Assembly: GCF_900240315.1 (NCBI RefSeq)
Contig: NZ_OEPZ01000001.1
Location: 1-64,000 of the forward strand
Length of the DNA: 64,000 nt
Reading direction: 5' to 3'
Source of the DNA: Dorea phocaeensis
Lineage (GTDB): Bacteria > Bacillota > Clostridia > Lachnospirales > Lachnospiraceae
A program made the position numbers and the translations under genes. Under the pieces are notes generated by a model. The model was not told the origin of the DNA, did no database searches, and saw only the letters and a program-made list of their open reading frames with translations. Positions within the stretch are counted from its first letter, which is position 1, and every line of letters begins with the position of its first letter. This document shows positions 42,961-51,422 of this stretch, piece by piece.

Positions 42961-44976
42961 ATGAGAAGTGGAAATGAGTTATCGGATACATATCAAATCA
43001 TAAGAAAGCTAGGAGAAGGCGGTGGAGGCATCGTCTATCTGGCTTATCATAAAAGGCTTCGCAAGGAAGTGGTCTTAAAGCAGATCAAGGGGAAACGGTT
43101 TTCTGTGGCGGATAAGCGTCAGGAAGTGGATATTTTGAAAAACCTGAATCATTCTTACCTTCCCCAGGTTTTAGATTTCCTGACGATTGACCATGAAGTC
43201 TATACAGTGATGAGCTACATTCCGGGAAAATCCTTCCGTCAGCTTCTGAAAGAGAAGAGACGATTTTCACAAGGCGAGCTGATCCGATATGGAATGCAGA
43301 TCTGCAGCGCGCTCAATTATCTGCATAGTCAGAATCCTCCGGTTATTCACGGAGATATTAAACCGGCCAATATTATGTTGACTCCACAGGGGAATATCTG
43401 TCTGATTGATTTTAATATTTCTTTCTTTTTAGATGAAAATGCAGTGTTGGGATACACAGATGGTTATACCTCTCCGGAGCAATATATTATTGCGCTGGAT
43501 AAGGAGTCGGAGCGTTCCATTGGAAAGTATGCAAAGATTGATGAGAAAGCAGATCTTTACAGTGTGGGCGCTACGCTTTATCATTTGGCGACTGGAAAGA
43601 AGCTTAGCGGATACAAGGATCGTTTGGATCGGGAATATCTGGCGGAGAGAACCAGCGAGGCATTTGCCCAGGTTATTGCGAAATCAGTGGAGATTGATCC
43701 AAAGAAACGATTCCAGAACGCATTTGAGATGTTCCTTGCATTTCAGAATGTAGCGAAGAAGGATTGGAGATATCAGGCGCTCCTTCGCAGACAGAAGGCA
43801 GTCCGTTTTGGACTGCTGATAGGAATGGCAGGATGTCTTGCTATTGGCGGTTATGGTATTTATCGAATCCGGGCGGAACGGGTGACAGAATATAACAGAC
43901 TGGTGGCACAGCAGGAAGAATATCGGGAAAACAAGGAGTATGACAGGCAGGAGGAAGTCTTTGAAGAGGCAGTTCGGATTTTGCCGACTTCCTTGGAAAG
44001 CTATTATCAGAATGCCTGTGCGCTGTTTGAGCAGGAAGCCTACGAAGATTGTATTTCCTTTGTGGAGTATGATGTGGAAGAGAACGAAAAACTGAATCTG
44101 ATGCAGGAGCGAATGGCAGATCTTTATTATCTTGCAGCAGAAAGCCATATGGAGCTTGAAGAATATGAAGAAGCTGTAGAAGCCTTTGAAAAATTGTTCC
44201 AGCGGGGCGGATTCCATCAGGTATATTACCGGGATTATGCTGTGGCGCTGGCTTATAATGGAGAAGAAAATGAGGCTGAGAAGGCTCTTAATGAGGCGAT
44301 AGACTTAGGACTTGGGGAAGATTCTGTATATTATACCCGCGGAGAAATTAAGAAGTCTCTTGGAAAACCAGAGGAGGCGGTACAAGATTTTAGAAACTGT
44401 ATTGAAATTTCCGAAGATGCAAAATTAAAAGCAAGAGCATATGTCCTGATTCAGGATCTTTATGAAGAACAGGGAAGAGACCTGGATCAGCGGGAGATTC
44501 TAAACGAAGCAAGGAACGCGCTGCCGATGGAAAATCAAATGTTGATTTTGCAGCGTTTGGTAGAAGTGGATCTTAAGCTTGCGGGAAAAAGTGGAGAAAA
44601 CAGCTATCTTAAGGAAGCGTCTGATGCCCTTCTAACTGTGATCGATCAGGGATGGGACAGTTACGATACCTATAATAATCTGGTGATTTTGATGCAGAAG
44701 CAGGGGAATCTTTCAGATGCAGAAACCTATGCCAAAGAAATGCTGGAAAAATATGGTGAAGATTACAATATCTATAAACGGCTGGCATTTCTGGAAATTG
44801 ATAAGCAGGAGCAGAAGCAGAACAGGCAGAGGGATTACCGTTCGTTTGAAGAATACTATGAGAAGGCAAAAAAATGGTATCAGGAAGAGCAAAAAGAGAA
44901 CGATACAGACAGTGAGATGGAGCTGTTGAATCAGGTATATCAGCAGGTAGTATCAGGAGGTTGGTTGTCAGAATGA
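42961..44976 (+). CDS. Membrane Ser/Thr protein kinase with external TPR domain
   Basis: The 671-residue protein has a Hanks-type kinase (about 10-265): GEGGGGIVYLA loop, K40 (VVLKQI), catalytic loop HGDIKPAN with D132, and metal site D150-F-N instead of DFG. The HGD loop makes it a non-RD kinase. A membrane helix (about 282-302) leads to at least six TPR-type repeats (about 315-640) on the outer side. It probably senses wall or protein signals through the TPRs and phosphorylates the FHA partners encoded before it. No PP2C phosphatase is seen nearby. The last codon overlaps the next small gene by ATGA. Confidence 0.9.
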   Translation: MRSGNELSDTYQIIRKLGEGGGGIVYLAYHKRLRKEVVLKQIKGKRFSVADKRQEVDILKNLNHSYLPQVLDFLTIDHEVYTVMSYIPGKSFRQLLKEKRRFSQGELIRYGMQICSALNYLHSQNPPVIHGDIKPANIMLTPQGNICLIDFNISFFLDENAVLGYTDGYTSPEQYIIALDKESERSIGKYAKIDEKADLYSVGATLYHLATGKKLSGYKDRLDREYLAERTSEAFAQVIAKSVEIDPKKRFQNAFEMFLAFQNVAKKDWRYQALLRRQKAVRFGLLIGMAGCLAIGGYGIYRIRAERVTEYNRLVAQQEEYRENKEYDRQEEVFEEAVRILPTSLESYYQNACALFEQEAYEDCISFVEYDVEENEKLNLMQERMADLYYLAAESHMELEEYEEAVEAFEKLFQRGGFHQVYYRDYAVALAYNGEENEAEKALNEAIDLGLGEDSVYYTRGEIKKSLGKPEEAVQDFRNCIEISEDAKLKARAYVLIQDLYEEQGRDLDQREILNEARNALPMENQMLILQRLVEVDLKLAGKSGENSYLKEASDALLTVIDQGWDSYDTYNNLVILMQKQGNLSDAETYAKEMLEKYGEDYNIYKRLAFLEIDKQEQKQNRQRDYRSFEEYYEKAKKWYQEEQKENDTDSEMELLNQVYQQVVSGGWLSE

Positions 44977-45119
44977 TGATAGGATGGATTCTTACAGGAA
45001 TTGGATTGACGGGAGCAATTGCCTGTTTGGCGGCATTGATTGCAACGGGCAAAAGCTTTGCAAGACAGAGGGAGCGCCTTCTGGAGAATATAGAAGAGGA
45101 GCAGGAGGACAAAAGATGA
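44973..45119 (+). CDS. 48-aa membrane peptide in the kinase operon
   Basis: Read from ATG 44973, which overlaps the kinase stop (ATGA), the frame gives MMIGWILTGIGLTGAIACLA, then ALIATGK and a charged tail ending EEEQEDKR. Its own stop again overlaps the next start by ATGA (45116). The double 4-nt overlap and the AGGAGG site at 44955-44960 make it a credible gene. One hydrophobic helix (3-24) is followed by a helical, charged tail. Function unknown; a small subunit of the kinase or of the following membrane protein is possible. Confidence 0.65.
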   Translation: MMIGWILTGIGLTGAIACLAALIATGKSFARQRERLLENIEEEQEDKR

Positions 45120-46102
45120 GGAAGACATGGAGACATATCGCGGCGGCATTGTTTGTGGTGTCGGGGTGTATGATATTTTTACCGTTGATTGAGGTGTCGG
45201 GAATTTCTATTTCCTTGCTAGATGTGATGAAGATGGGAATCGGAAGTGGAGCGGATGCATGGGGAGAACTTGGAGAGATTGCAAAAAACTACATGAAACC
45301 ATTTTTCTTCCTGATTCTTGCTCTGATTGTATTGATTCTTGCAAGTGCGGTGCTTTGTGAGGCGGCAGGCTGGAGAAGGTTTTATATTCCGGCATTTGGG
45401 GGAGCGTTGATCATAAATGTGTTGGTTGTAATCTGCAGTGTTTCTGTATATCAGAAAATGAAAGCACTTCGGAGTGGACTGGATTTCTTTGGAATGGGGG
45501 ATGTACTTCGGATCCGAAGTCTCCCGATTGTATTATGGTGCCTGATCTATGCCGGAATCTTTACACTGTGCGTTTTAGGACTGTTAAAGGCCAGACAGAT
45601 TCCGCAGACTGGCGCATATGATATTTTGCCGGAGGGATTTCATCAGAAAAAAAATCCCTGGGAAACGCAAGGGAGACAGTCGCATCCGGTGACGGAGCAG
45701 GACTATTTGAACCAGATTCAGAGTTTGGAGAAAGAAAAGCAAAAGCAGCAAAAGCAGCAAAAGCAGCAGGCGTGGGAGCAGAATCTACTGAGCGATTATC
45801 AGGGAGCGTTGCGCGGAAAGAGTGGAATATTTACCGGAAAGGTTTTCCTTATGGAAGAGAGAGTTCCTGTCTACTTTGTGTGGGATGGGCAGCAGGTGTC
45901 AGTCGCAGGACAGCAGAGTGAGGAAGTGCTGGCGGAGGTATTCTATCTTCCTGTATATGGCGAGTATTGCGTTACCCCAAAGGAGAGGTGCTGCTGCTTT
46001 TTAGAGAGTGGACAGCCGCTTGGAAAGGAGCGCCATTACTACTTGTCCAGAGGAACGATTCTTTATCTGAAGGATCCAAGAATGAAATTTGAGCTGGCCT
46101 AG
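45116..46102 (+). CDS. Hypothetical membrane protein of the FHA/kinase cluster (328 aa)
   Basis: Four hydrophobic segments lie at about 8-28, 62-84, 92-115 and 140-165. Then comes a Gln/Lys-rich coiled segment (repeats of KQQ near 215-225) and a C-terminal soluble beta-rich domain of about 100 residues with ERCCCF, a run of three cysteines. I do not recognise the family. I start at ATG 45116 since AGCAGGAGG lies just before it; a longer frame from 44984 would run through the preceding small gene. Confidence 0.7.
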   Translation: MRKTWRHIAAALFVVSGCMIFLPLIEVSGISISLLDVMKMGIGSGADAWGELGEIAKNYMKPFFFLILALIVLILASAVLCEAAGWRRFYIPAFGGALIINVLVVICSVSVYQKMKALRSGLDFFGMGDVLRIRSLPIVLWCLIYAGIFTLCVLGLLKARQIPQTGAYDILPEGFHQKKNPWETQGRQSHPVTEQDYLNQIQSLEKEKQKQQKQQKQQAWEQNLLSDYQGALRGKSGIFTGKVFLMEERVPVYFVWDGQQVSVAGQQSEEVLAEVFYLPVYGEYCVTPKERCCCFLESGQPLGKERHYYLSRGTILYLKDPRMKFELA

Positions 46103-46159
46103 CAGAAGAAATGCAAAAGAAGCTTTAGGTTAGAAATACATAGAAAGAGAGAGACGGAT

Positions 46160-46441
46160 ATGGGAAGCAAAGATGAGACAGTATTTGTAAATTATGAAAA
46201 ATTGAATCCGAAGAATCAGATGGGAAATGGACAATTGGATGAATTAAGCCAGACGTATCTGGAACTTGGAAAGGCGTACTATGAGGGGGGATTTGAGGAT
46301 CCCCTTCCGGAGCTGATTGCTTTCTTTGATAAAATTACGCAGTTAAAACAGAAAAAGACAGAACGCTTCTGTCCAAATTGTGGAGAGAAAGTTGCAGAAT
46401 CCGCGGCGTTTTGCAGGAAATGTGGACATAAGCTGAAATAA
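46160..46441 (+). CDS. Zinc-ribbon protein (93 aa)
   Basis: Residues 1-65 are helical and acidic; residues 70-93 form a zinc ribbon, FCPNCGEKVAESAAFCRKCG, of the same type as the first gene of the cluster. It is soluble and probably acts as an adaptor or regulator in the FHA/kinase unit. AGAGAGAGACGG precedes the ATG. Confidence 0.8.
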   Translation: MGSKDETVFVNYEKLNPKNQMGNGQLDELSQTYLELGKAYYEGGFEDPLPELIAFFDKITQLKQKKTERFCPNCGEKVAESAAFCRKCGHKLK

Positions 46442-46464
46442 TTTCAGGAGAGGACGAAAAAGGT

Positions 46465-48468
46465 ATGAAATGGGATAAACGTGAATATTTTTCAATTCCG
46501 AATTTGATGGGATATTTTCGGATTTTGCTGATTCCGATCTATCTGATCGTATATATTCGAGCAGACAGCGTTAGGGACTACCAGATTGCGGCTGGAATTA
46601 TGGTGCTTTCGTTTTTGTCGGATTTCCTGGACGGAAAGATTGCACGAAGGTTTAACATGGTGACGGAGTTTGGGAAAATTCTGGATCCCATTGCGGATAA
46701 AATGACCCAGGGGACGCTGGCGCTTAGTTTTACATTCCGGTATCCGGTAATGGGCGTGCTTTTACTTTTGTTTTTATTGAAGGAAACCATTATGGGAATC
46801 CTGGGCGCGTATATGATGCATAAGGGATATCGTATGGGCGGCGCAAAGATGCATGGAAAAATCTGCACAGCAGTATTAGATCTGGTGATGTTTCTTGTAT
46901 TACTGCTTCCTAACCTGCCTTACCTGGCGGTGAATCTGATGGTAGCAGTTAGTGTTTGCGTGATGGCAGTTTCCCTTTGTCTGTACTTAAGAATGTACTG
47001 GAATGCTTGGAAACAGCAGAAAGGCAGCCAGGAAGAAATAGGGGCAGAAAAGAGGCGTAGTCGAAAGATGGTCATTGTGATAATCGCAGCAGTGTTAGTG
47101 TTGTTTGCTTTGGGGGCAATCCTTCCATTTGCAAGGCAGCCTAAGGTGACGGAAAAGACAAAGAAAGAGCTTGAAGTGGAGCGTTTTTATTCGGATCAGC
47201 CATCAGGAGAACGGGCAAAGGTGATTTCTGATAACGGAGAAGCGTTAGAGGAGAGACTTCGCTTGATTTCTCAGGCAGAGGAAGAGATCATTTTGTCTAC
47301 TTTTGAGTTTGACTCTGACACCAGCGGGACGCAGATGATTGCCGCATTGGCAGATGCTGCCGCTCGTGGAGTGAAGGTTCGGGTTTTGGTGGATGGTTTT
47401 CCATATCTTACAACGATGTGGGGGAATCCGAAGTTTCTTGCGCTGGCACAGACAGAGAATGTGGAGATTCGGGTGTATAACCCGGTTCGGCCGTGGAAAC
47501 CATGGGGCATTATGGGGCGGCTTCACGATAAGTATCTGATTGCAGATCGTACGGCGTATATTCTAGGCGGACGAAACACGTTTGATTTTTTCCTAGGCGA
47601 CCAGAAAGGATATAAGAATTACGACTGGGATATGCTGGTTTATACAAAAGAGGCATCAGGGGACAGTTCTTTGGAACAGGTGCGTTCTTATTTTGAATCT
47701 GTATGGAAAATGCCGGAATGCAAGACATTTGGGAAGAGCCGTTTTTGGAAACAGAATCCATCTGTTAAGAAGGCAGAGGGAGAGATTGCAGACGCAGTAA
47801 AAACTTTGAAAGAGGCGTATGGAGATGAGCTTGGAAAGATCGATTACGAATCGATAACCCTTCCGGTCAACCAGATTCAGTTGATTTCCAATCCGACCCA
47901 TATTCTGGCGAAAGAGCCGGTGGTATTTTATACCATTACGGAATTGATGAAGCAGGCGAAGGAGGAAGTGGTATTCCATACTCCATATGTCATCTGCGAC
48001 GACTGGATGCTGGAAAGGCTTAATGAGGTCTGCGAAGGTGATAAGGATGTAAAAATGATGACCAACTCCGTTGCCAACAATGGAAATCCATTTGGTGCGA
48101 TGGATTATCAAAAGAACAAGGAGAAGATTTGTGATACTGGAGTGGAAATCCTGGAATATGACAAAGGAGTTTCCTACCACGGGAAGTGTTTTACGATTGA
48201 TGATCGTCTGGCGGCGATTGGTTCTTTTAACTGGGATATGCGAAGTGCTTATCTTGATACGGAGCTGATGCTTGTGGTGGACAGCCGCGAAGTGAATGAA
48301 CAGCTTCGTGATGAAATGAAAAAATATGAACAACATGCTCTGAAGGTGACGGGGAAAGATACTTATGAAGTACCGGAAGGAGTAGAAAGGCAAGAACTTA
48401 GCGCAAAGAAGAAATTTCGGATAGCAGTTCTTAAGACGGTAGCTGGATGGGCGAGATTTTTAATGTAG
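46465..48468 (+). CDS. Fusion of CDP-alcohol phosphatidyltransferase and cardiolipin-synthase-like phospholipase D domains
   Basis: The 667-residue protein joins two phospholipid enzymes. Residues 1-185 are a CDP-alcohol phosphatidyltransferase with the complete motif D53-x2-D56G57-x2-A60R61-x8-G70-x3-D74-x3-D78 and about six membrane helices. After another helix (about 205-225), residues 245-640 carry two HKD motifs, H354xK356x4D361 and H572xK574x4D579, as in cardiolipin synthases of the PLD superfamily. One chain could therefore make phosphatidylglycerol phosphate (or a related product) and condense phosphatidylglycerol to cardiolipin. Substrate specificity of either half cannot be settled. 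AGGAGAGGACG precedes the ATG. Confidence 0.88.
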   Translation: MKWDKREYFSIPNLMGYFRILLIPIYLIVYIRADSVRDYQIAAGIMVLSFLSDFLDGKIARRFNMVTEFGKILDPIADKMTQGTLALSFTFRYPVMGVLLLLFLLKETIMGILGAYMMHKGYRMGGAKMHGKICTAVLDLVMFLVLLLPNLPYLAVNLMVAVSVCVMAVSLCLYLRMYWNAWKQQKGSQEEIGAEKRRSRKMVIVIIAAVLVLFALGAILPFARQPKVTEKTKKELEVERFYSDQPSGERAKVISDNGEALEERLRLISQAEEEIILSTFEFDSDTSGTQMIAALADAAARGVKVRVLVDGFPYLTTMWGNPKFLALAQTENVEIRVYNPVRPWKPWGIMGRLHDKYLIADRTAYILGGRNTFDFFLGDQKGYKNYDWDMLVYTKEASGDSSLEQVRSYFESVWKMPECKTFGKSRFWKQNPSVKKAEGEIADAVKTLKEAYGDELGKIDYESITLPVNQIQLISNPTHILAKEPVVFYTITELMKQAKEEVVFHTPYVICDDWMLERLNEVCEGDKDVKMMTNSVANNGNPFGAMDYQKNKEKICDTGVEILEYDKGVSYHGKCFTIDDRLAAIGSFNWDMRSAYLDTELMLVVDSREVNEQLRDEMKKYEQHALKVTGKDTYEVPEGVERQELSAKKKFRIAVLKTVAGWARFLM

Positions 48469-48513
48469 GATAGAAGCAGTGCTTCAGAAAATATAAGGAG
48501 AAAGCGATAGATT

Positions 48514-49365
48514 ATGGAGAAGACAACAGCAGAAAACCTGGTGATAGGAACTCATATGTCGATTGCCGCAGGGCTTGAGAAGACAGCGAAAAATGTGGTG
48601 AAGATGGAAGCGAATACCATGCAGATCTTCAGCAGAAATCCGAGAGGATCTACTTATAAAACATACAGTGACGAGGAAGTGCAAAAGTTTCAGGAGATTC
48701 GAAGGGGGAACGGGTTTGGTCCCATCCTTGCACATGCTCCGTATACTATGAATCTTGCCAGTGAGAAAGAGTCCGTCTATGAATTTGCATGTACGGTGAT
48801 CCGGGAAGATATCCGCCGGATGGATGCGTTGGAAATTGAGAATCTGGTATTTCATCCGGGAAGCCATACCGGAATCGGGGTGGAGGCAGGAATCCAAAAC
48901 ATTATCGCCGGGCTTAATCAGGCGATAACCGGTCAGGAGAAGATCTGTGTACTGTTAGAGACCATGAGCGGAAAAGGAACAGAGATTGGAGCAAAGTTTG
49001 AGGAGTTGAAAGCAATTCGTGACGGAGTCTTACATCCCGAACGGATTGGAATCTGTCTGGATACCTGCCATGTGTATGCGGCGGGATATGATATTGTAGA
49101 GAATCTGGATGGAGTATTGGAAGAGTTCGATCGGATATTGGGGCTCGATCTTCTGCGTGCCATTCATCTAAATGACAGTATGATGCCGTTTGACTCTCAT
49201 AAGGACCGGCATGCGGTGATCGGAGGCGGAGAGATTGGTATGGATCCGCTTCTTCGTGTGATCCGTCATCCAAGGCTTAGAGGAATTCCATTTTATCTGG
49301 AGACACCTTTGGATGATAGAGGGCATAAAGAAGAGATTGCCAAGATTAAAAGCTTACTAAAGTAG
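48514..49365 (+). CDS. nfo: Deoxyribonuclease IV (AP endonuclease)
   Basis: The 283-residue TIM-barrel protein has the endonuclease IV motifs: IGTHMSIAAGLEK at the start, LVFHPGSHTG, LLETMSGKGTEIG, GICLDTCHVYAAGYD, HLNDSMMPFDSHKDRH and the C-terminal LETPLDD. The His, Glu and Asp residues in these bind three zinc ions. It cleaves DNA at abasic sites in base excision repair. AAGGAGAAAG precedes the ATG. Confidence 0.95.
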   Translation: MEKTTAENLVIGTHMSIAAGLEKTAKNVVKMEANTMQIFSRNPRGSTYKTYSDEEVQKFQEIRRGNGFGPILAHAPYTMNLASEKESVYEFACTVIREDIRRMDALEIENLVFHPGSHTGIGVEAGIQNIIAGLNQAITGQEKICVLLETMSGKGTEIGAKFEELKAIRDGVLHPERIGICLDTCHVYAAGYDIVENLDGVLEEFDRILGLDLLRAIHLNDSMMPFDSHKDRHAVIGGGEIGMDPLLRVIRHPRLRGIPFYLETPLDDRGHKEEIAKIKSLLK

Positions 49366-49375
49366 GAGATGAGTT

Positions 49376-50062
49376 ATGAACGAAATGAAGGTAATTGCCC
49401 ATATTCATACGGATTTTCCGTCAAAATTTGGGATTCCGCGTCAAAGCGGGCTGGCGGATACGAAAGCCGAGATTGTGTTTATACCGAAATACCGAAATCC
49501 GGATGCATTGCGAGGATTGGATGCATATTCTCATCTCTGGTTGATCTGGTGTTTTTCAGAAGCGGTACAAGAGACCTTTCGTCCGATGGTGCGTCCCCCA
49601 AGACTTGGCGGGAATACCAGAGTAGGGGTGTTCGCGACCAGATCTCCGTATCGGCCAAATCCGTTGGGGTTATCAAGTGTCAAGCTGGAAGAAATTGTAT
49701 GGGAGGGACCCCAGGGGCCAATCCTTCGAGTGACCGGGGCTGATCTTTTGGATGGAACGCCCATCTATGATATTAAGCCCTATCTTCCTTATGTAGACTG
49801 TCATCAAGATGCAGTGGGAGGCTTTACAGACGAGGCGCAAAAATATCATCTTAAGGTAGAATGGGAGAGAAGCGTTCTCGAAAATCTTCCTAGAGAAAAA
49901 CAGTTGGAGTTGGAACAGATTTTATCTCAGGATCCAAGGCCATCATACCAGGAAGATAAAGAAAGAGTTTATGGAATGGAATATTCCGGAATGGAAGTGA
50001 AGTTTCTGGTGGAAGAAAAAGATTTAAAGGTGTTGGAGATTAAAAAGATCGGGAGTGAATGA
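49376..50062 (+). CDS. trmO: tRNA (adenine-N6)-methyltransferase TrmO/TsaA-like
   Basis: The 228-residue protein shows the family signature RPNPLGLSSVKLEEI and the preceding GVFATRSPYRPN, with RLGGNTRVG; IYDIKPYLPYVD follows. TrmO methylates N6-threonylcarbamoyladenosine at position 37 of tRNA-Thr. The C-terminal extension (about 150-228) is typical of the longer bacterial members. It begins 10 bp after nfo, with the GGAGATG site overlapping, so the two are co-transcribed. Confidence 0.9.
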   Translation: MNEMKVIAHIHTDFPSKFGIPRQSGLADTKAEIVFIPKYRNPDALRGLDAYSHLWLIWCFSEAVQETFRPMVRPPRLGGNTRVGVFATRSPYRPNPLGLSSVKLEEIVWEGPQGPILRVTGADLLDGTPIYDIKPYLPYVDCHQDAVGGFTDEAQKYHLKVEWERSVLENLPREKQLELEQILSQDPRPSYQEDKERVYGMEYSGMEVKFLVEEKDLKVLEIKKIGSE

Positions 50063-50068
50063 TACAAG

Positions 50069-50581
50069 ATGGAATTTGTAGTGGCAAAAGAAAAAGATCT
50101 GGAGCGCATGTGTGAAATTACGAAGATGGCAAAGAATCAGCTGAAAAAGATGGGGCTTGACCAGTGGCAGAAAGGATATCCGTCCAGAGAAGTATGGATT
50201 CAGGATATTGAAGACGGGTGCGCTTATTTGGCAGTGGAAGACGGGCAGATCTTAGGTGTATTTGCATTTCAGACAACGCCGGATGTGTCCTATGGAGAAA
50301 TTAATGGAAAATGGCTGACCGATGGGGCATATGCATCCATGCACCGAGTTTGTGTGGCAGATGAAAGTAAGGGACGCGGTGTGGCTGGGAAGATGTTCGC
50401 TCAGGGATTTTTGATGGCAGGAGAACTTGGGTTCCCAGCGGTTAGAATTGATACGCATCCCGGTAATATTCCGATGCAGAGGGCGCTTGAGAAAGCTGGT
50501 TTTTTGGCCTGCGGAGAGATTCATCTCAAGGGTGGATGCGAAGACGGAGATCTTCGGATTGGTTTTGAAAAAATTTTATAA
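50069..50581 (+). CDS. GNAT-family N-acetyltransferase
   Basis: The 170-residue protein has the acetyl-CoA site V-C-V-A-D-E-S-K-G-R-G-V-A-G-K (near 108-120), the Q/RxxGxG/A pattern, and the later beta-strand RIDTHPGNIPMQRALEKAGF. An acceptor substrate cannot be predicted. It starts 6 bp after trmO and ends at a terminator. Confidence 0.88.
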   Translation: MEFVVAKEKDLERMCEITKMAKNQLKKMGLDQWQKGYPSREVWIQDIEDGCAYLAVEDGQILGVFAFQTTPDVSYGEINGKWLTDGAYASMHRVCVADESKGRGVAGKMFAQGFLMAGELGFPAVRIDTHPGNIPMQRALEKAGFLACGEIHLKGGCEDGDLRIGFEKIL

Positions 50582-50588
50582 GGCATAG

Positions 50589-50628
50589 AAAAACGGTGCA
50601 AATTCACTCTTGAATTTGCACCGTTTTT
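50589..50628. terminator. Bidirectional intrinsic terminator
   Basis: A perfect 18-bp stem (AAAAACGGTGCAAATTCA and its complement) around the loop CTCT gives T-tracts on both strands. It ends the GNAT transcript and the convergent kinase-like gene. Confidence 0.88.
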
Positions 50629-50635
50629 AGATCAA

Positions 50636-51238
50636 TTACAGACGATTGTAAATGCCGGAAAGAAGATCGAGAAGCTCTTCTTGTGGGAATGCATGGGTGT
50701 CTAGGCACAAATCATAGTTTTCAATGTCTTCCCAATACTGATCTGTGTAATAATTATAATAATAGCTTCGATCTTTATCCACTTTACGAATCAGCTTTTC
50801 CGCTTTTTTCTCGTCTGTGGAGTAACGCTCCATCACTGTTTGAATTCTTACCTCATAAGGAGCATAGAGGAAGATGTGCTTGCTGGTTGGTACATCCTTT
50901 AATACGTAATCAGCACAACGCCCGACGATAATGCAGTCTTCTGTCTCAGAAAGTTTGCGGATGACTTCCGACTGTGCGCTAAATAGTTTCTCGTCAATGT
51001 GTTCATAGCGGTAACGGCGGTCCAGGGAGGTATCAAGATCCGTCTGATACGCCCAGGGCTTTTCGCGTTTTTCATCCACTCGTTTTAGCTGATCATAAGG
51101 GATATCCATCTGTTCGGCAGCCAGCTGGATGAGGTCTTTGTCATAACAGTGGATGCCAAGTTTGTCTGCCAGTGCAATTCCGATACGATGTCCATTGCTT
51201 CCGAATTGCCGTCCAATTGTGATAATTCGTTTGCTCAT
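50636..51238 (-). CDS. Cytidylate kinase-like family protein
   Basis: The 200-residue protein belongs to the cytidylate_kin2-type P-loop family. IITIGRQFGSNGHRIGIALA holds the nucleotide-binding loop (GRQFGSNGHRIG in place of a classical Walker A), and IIVGRCADYVL and KHIFLYAP follow. It is common in gut Firmicutes; its substrate is not established and it is distinct from the essential Cmk. The ATG at 51238 is preceded on the minus strand by AAGGGGGAACGG. Confidence 0.87.
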   Translation of the reverse strand: MSKRIITIGRQFGSNGHRIGIALADKLGIHCYDKDLIQLAAEQMDIPYDQLKRVDEKREKPWAYQTDLDTSLDRRYRYEHIDEKLFSAQSEVIRKLSETEDCIIVGRCADYVLKDVPTSKHIFLYAPYEVRIQTVMERYSTDEKKAEKLIRKVDKDRSYYYNYYTDQYWEDIENYDLCLDTHAFPQEELLDLLSGIYNRL

Positions 51239-51342
51239 ATCCGTTCCCCCTTCGTAAAAGGTAAGTATTATTTTGTTAATTATAGTGTAGCACTGTCTGC
51301 GGGTGGTGTAAAGAAGGAGAAGAGGCGGCAGAACAATTCTAT

Positions 51343-51371
51343 TTGCCGTTCGTTTTAAAAATGTGTATAAT
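51343..51371 (+). promoter_or_regulatory. Sigma-A promoter for the ParB-like/BMP gene
   Basis: TTGCCG (51343-51348), 17 bp, TATAAT (51366-51371); the start codon lies 52 bp downstream behind AGGAGGAG. Confidence 0.6.
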
Positions 51372-51422
51372 TGTTGCTGTATAAAAAGTAGATTGAAGAT
51401 CCAAAGAAGCAGGAGGAGACCG

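Noticed and set aside
38593..46441. Type VII or type VI secretion apparatus
   Set aside because: FHA and Ser/Thr kinase proteins occur in those, but no EssC/FtsK-type ATPase, WXG100 protein or sheath genes are found here.
47656..48393. 245-codon minus-strand frame opposite the cardiolipin-synthase domain
   Set aside because: The plus strand holds both HKD motifs; the antisense frame has no ribosome site and odd composition.
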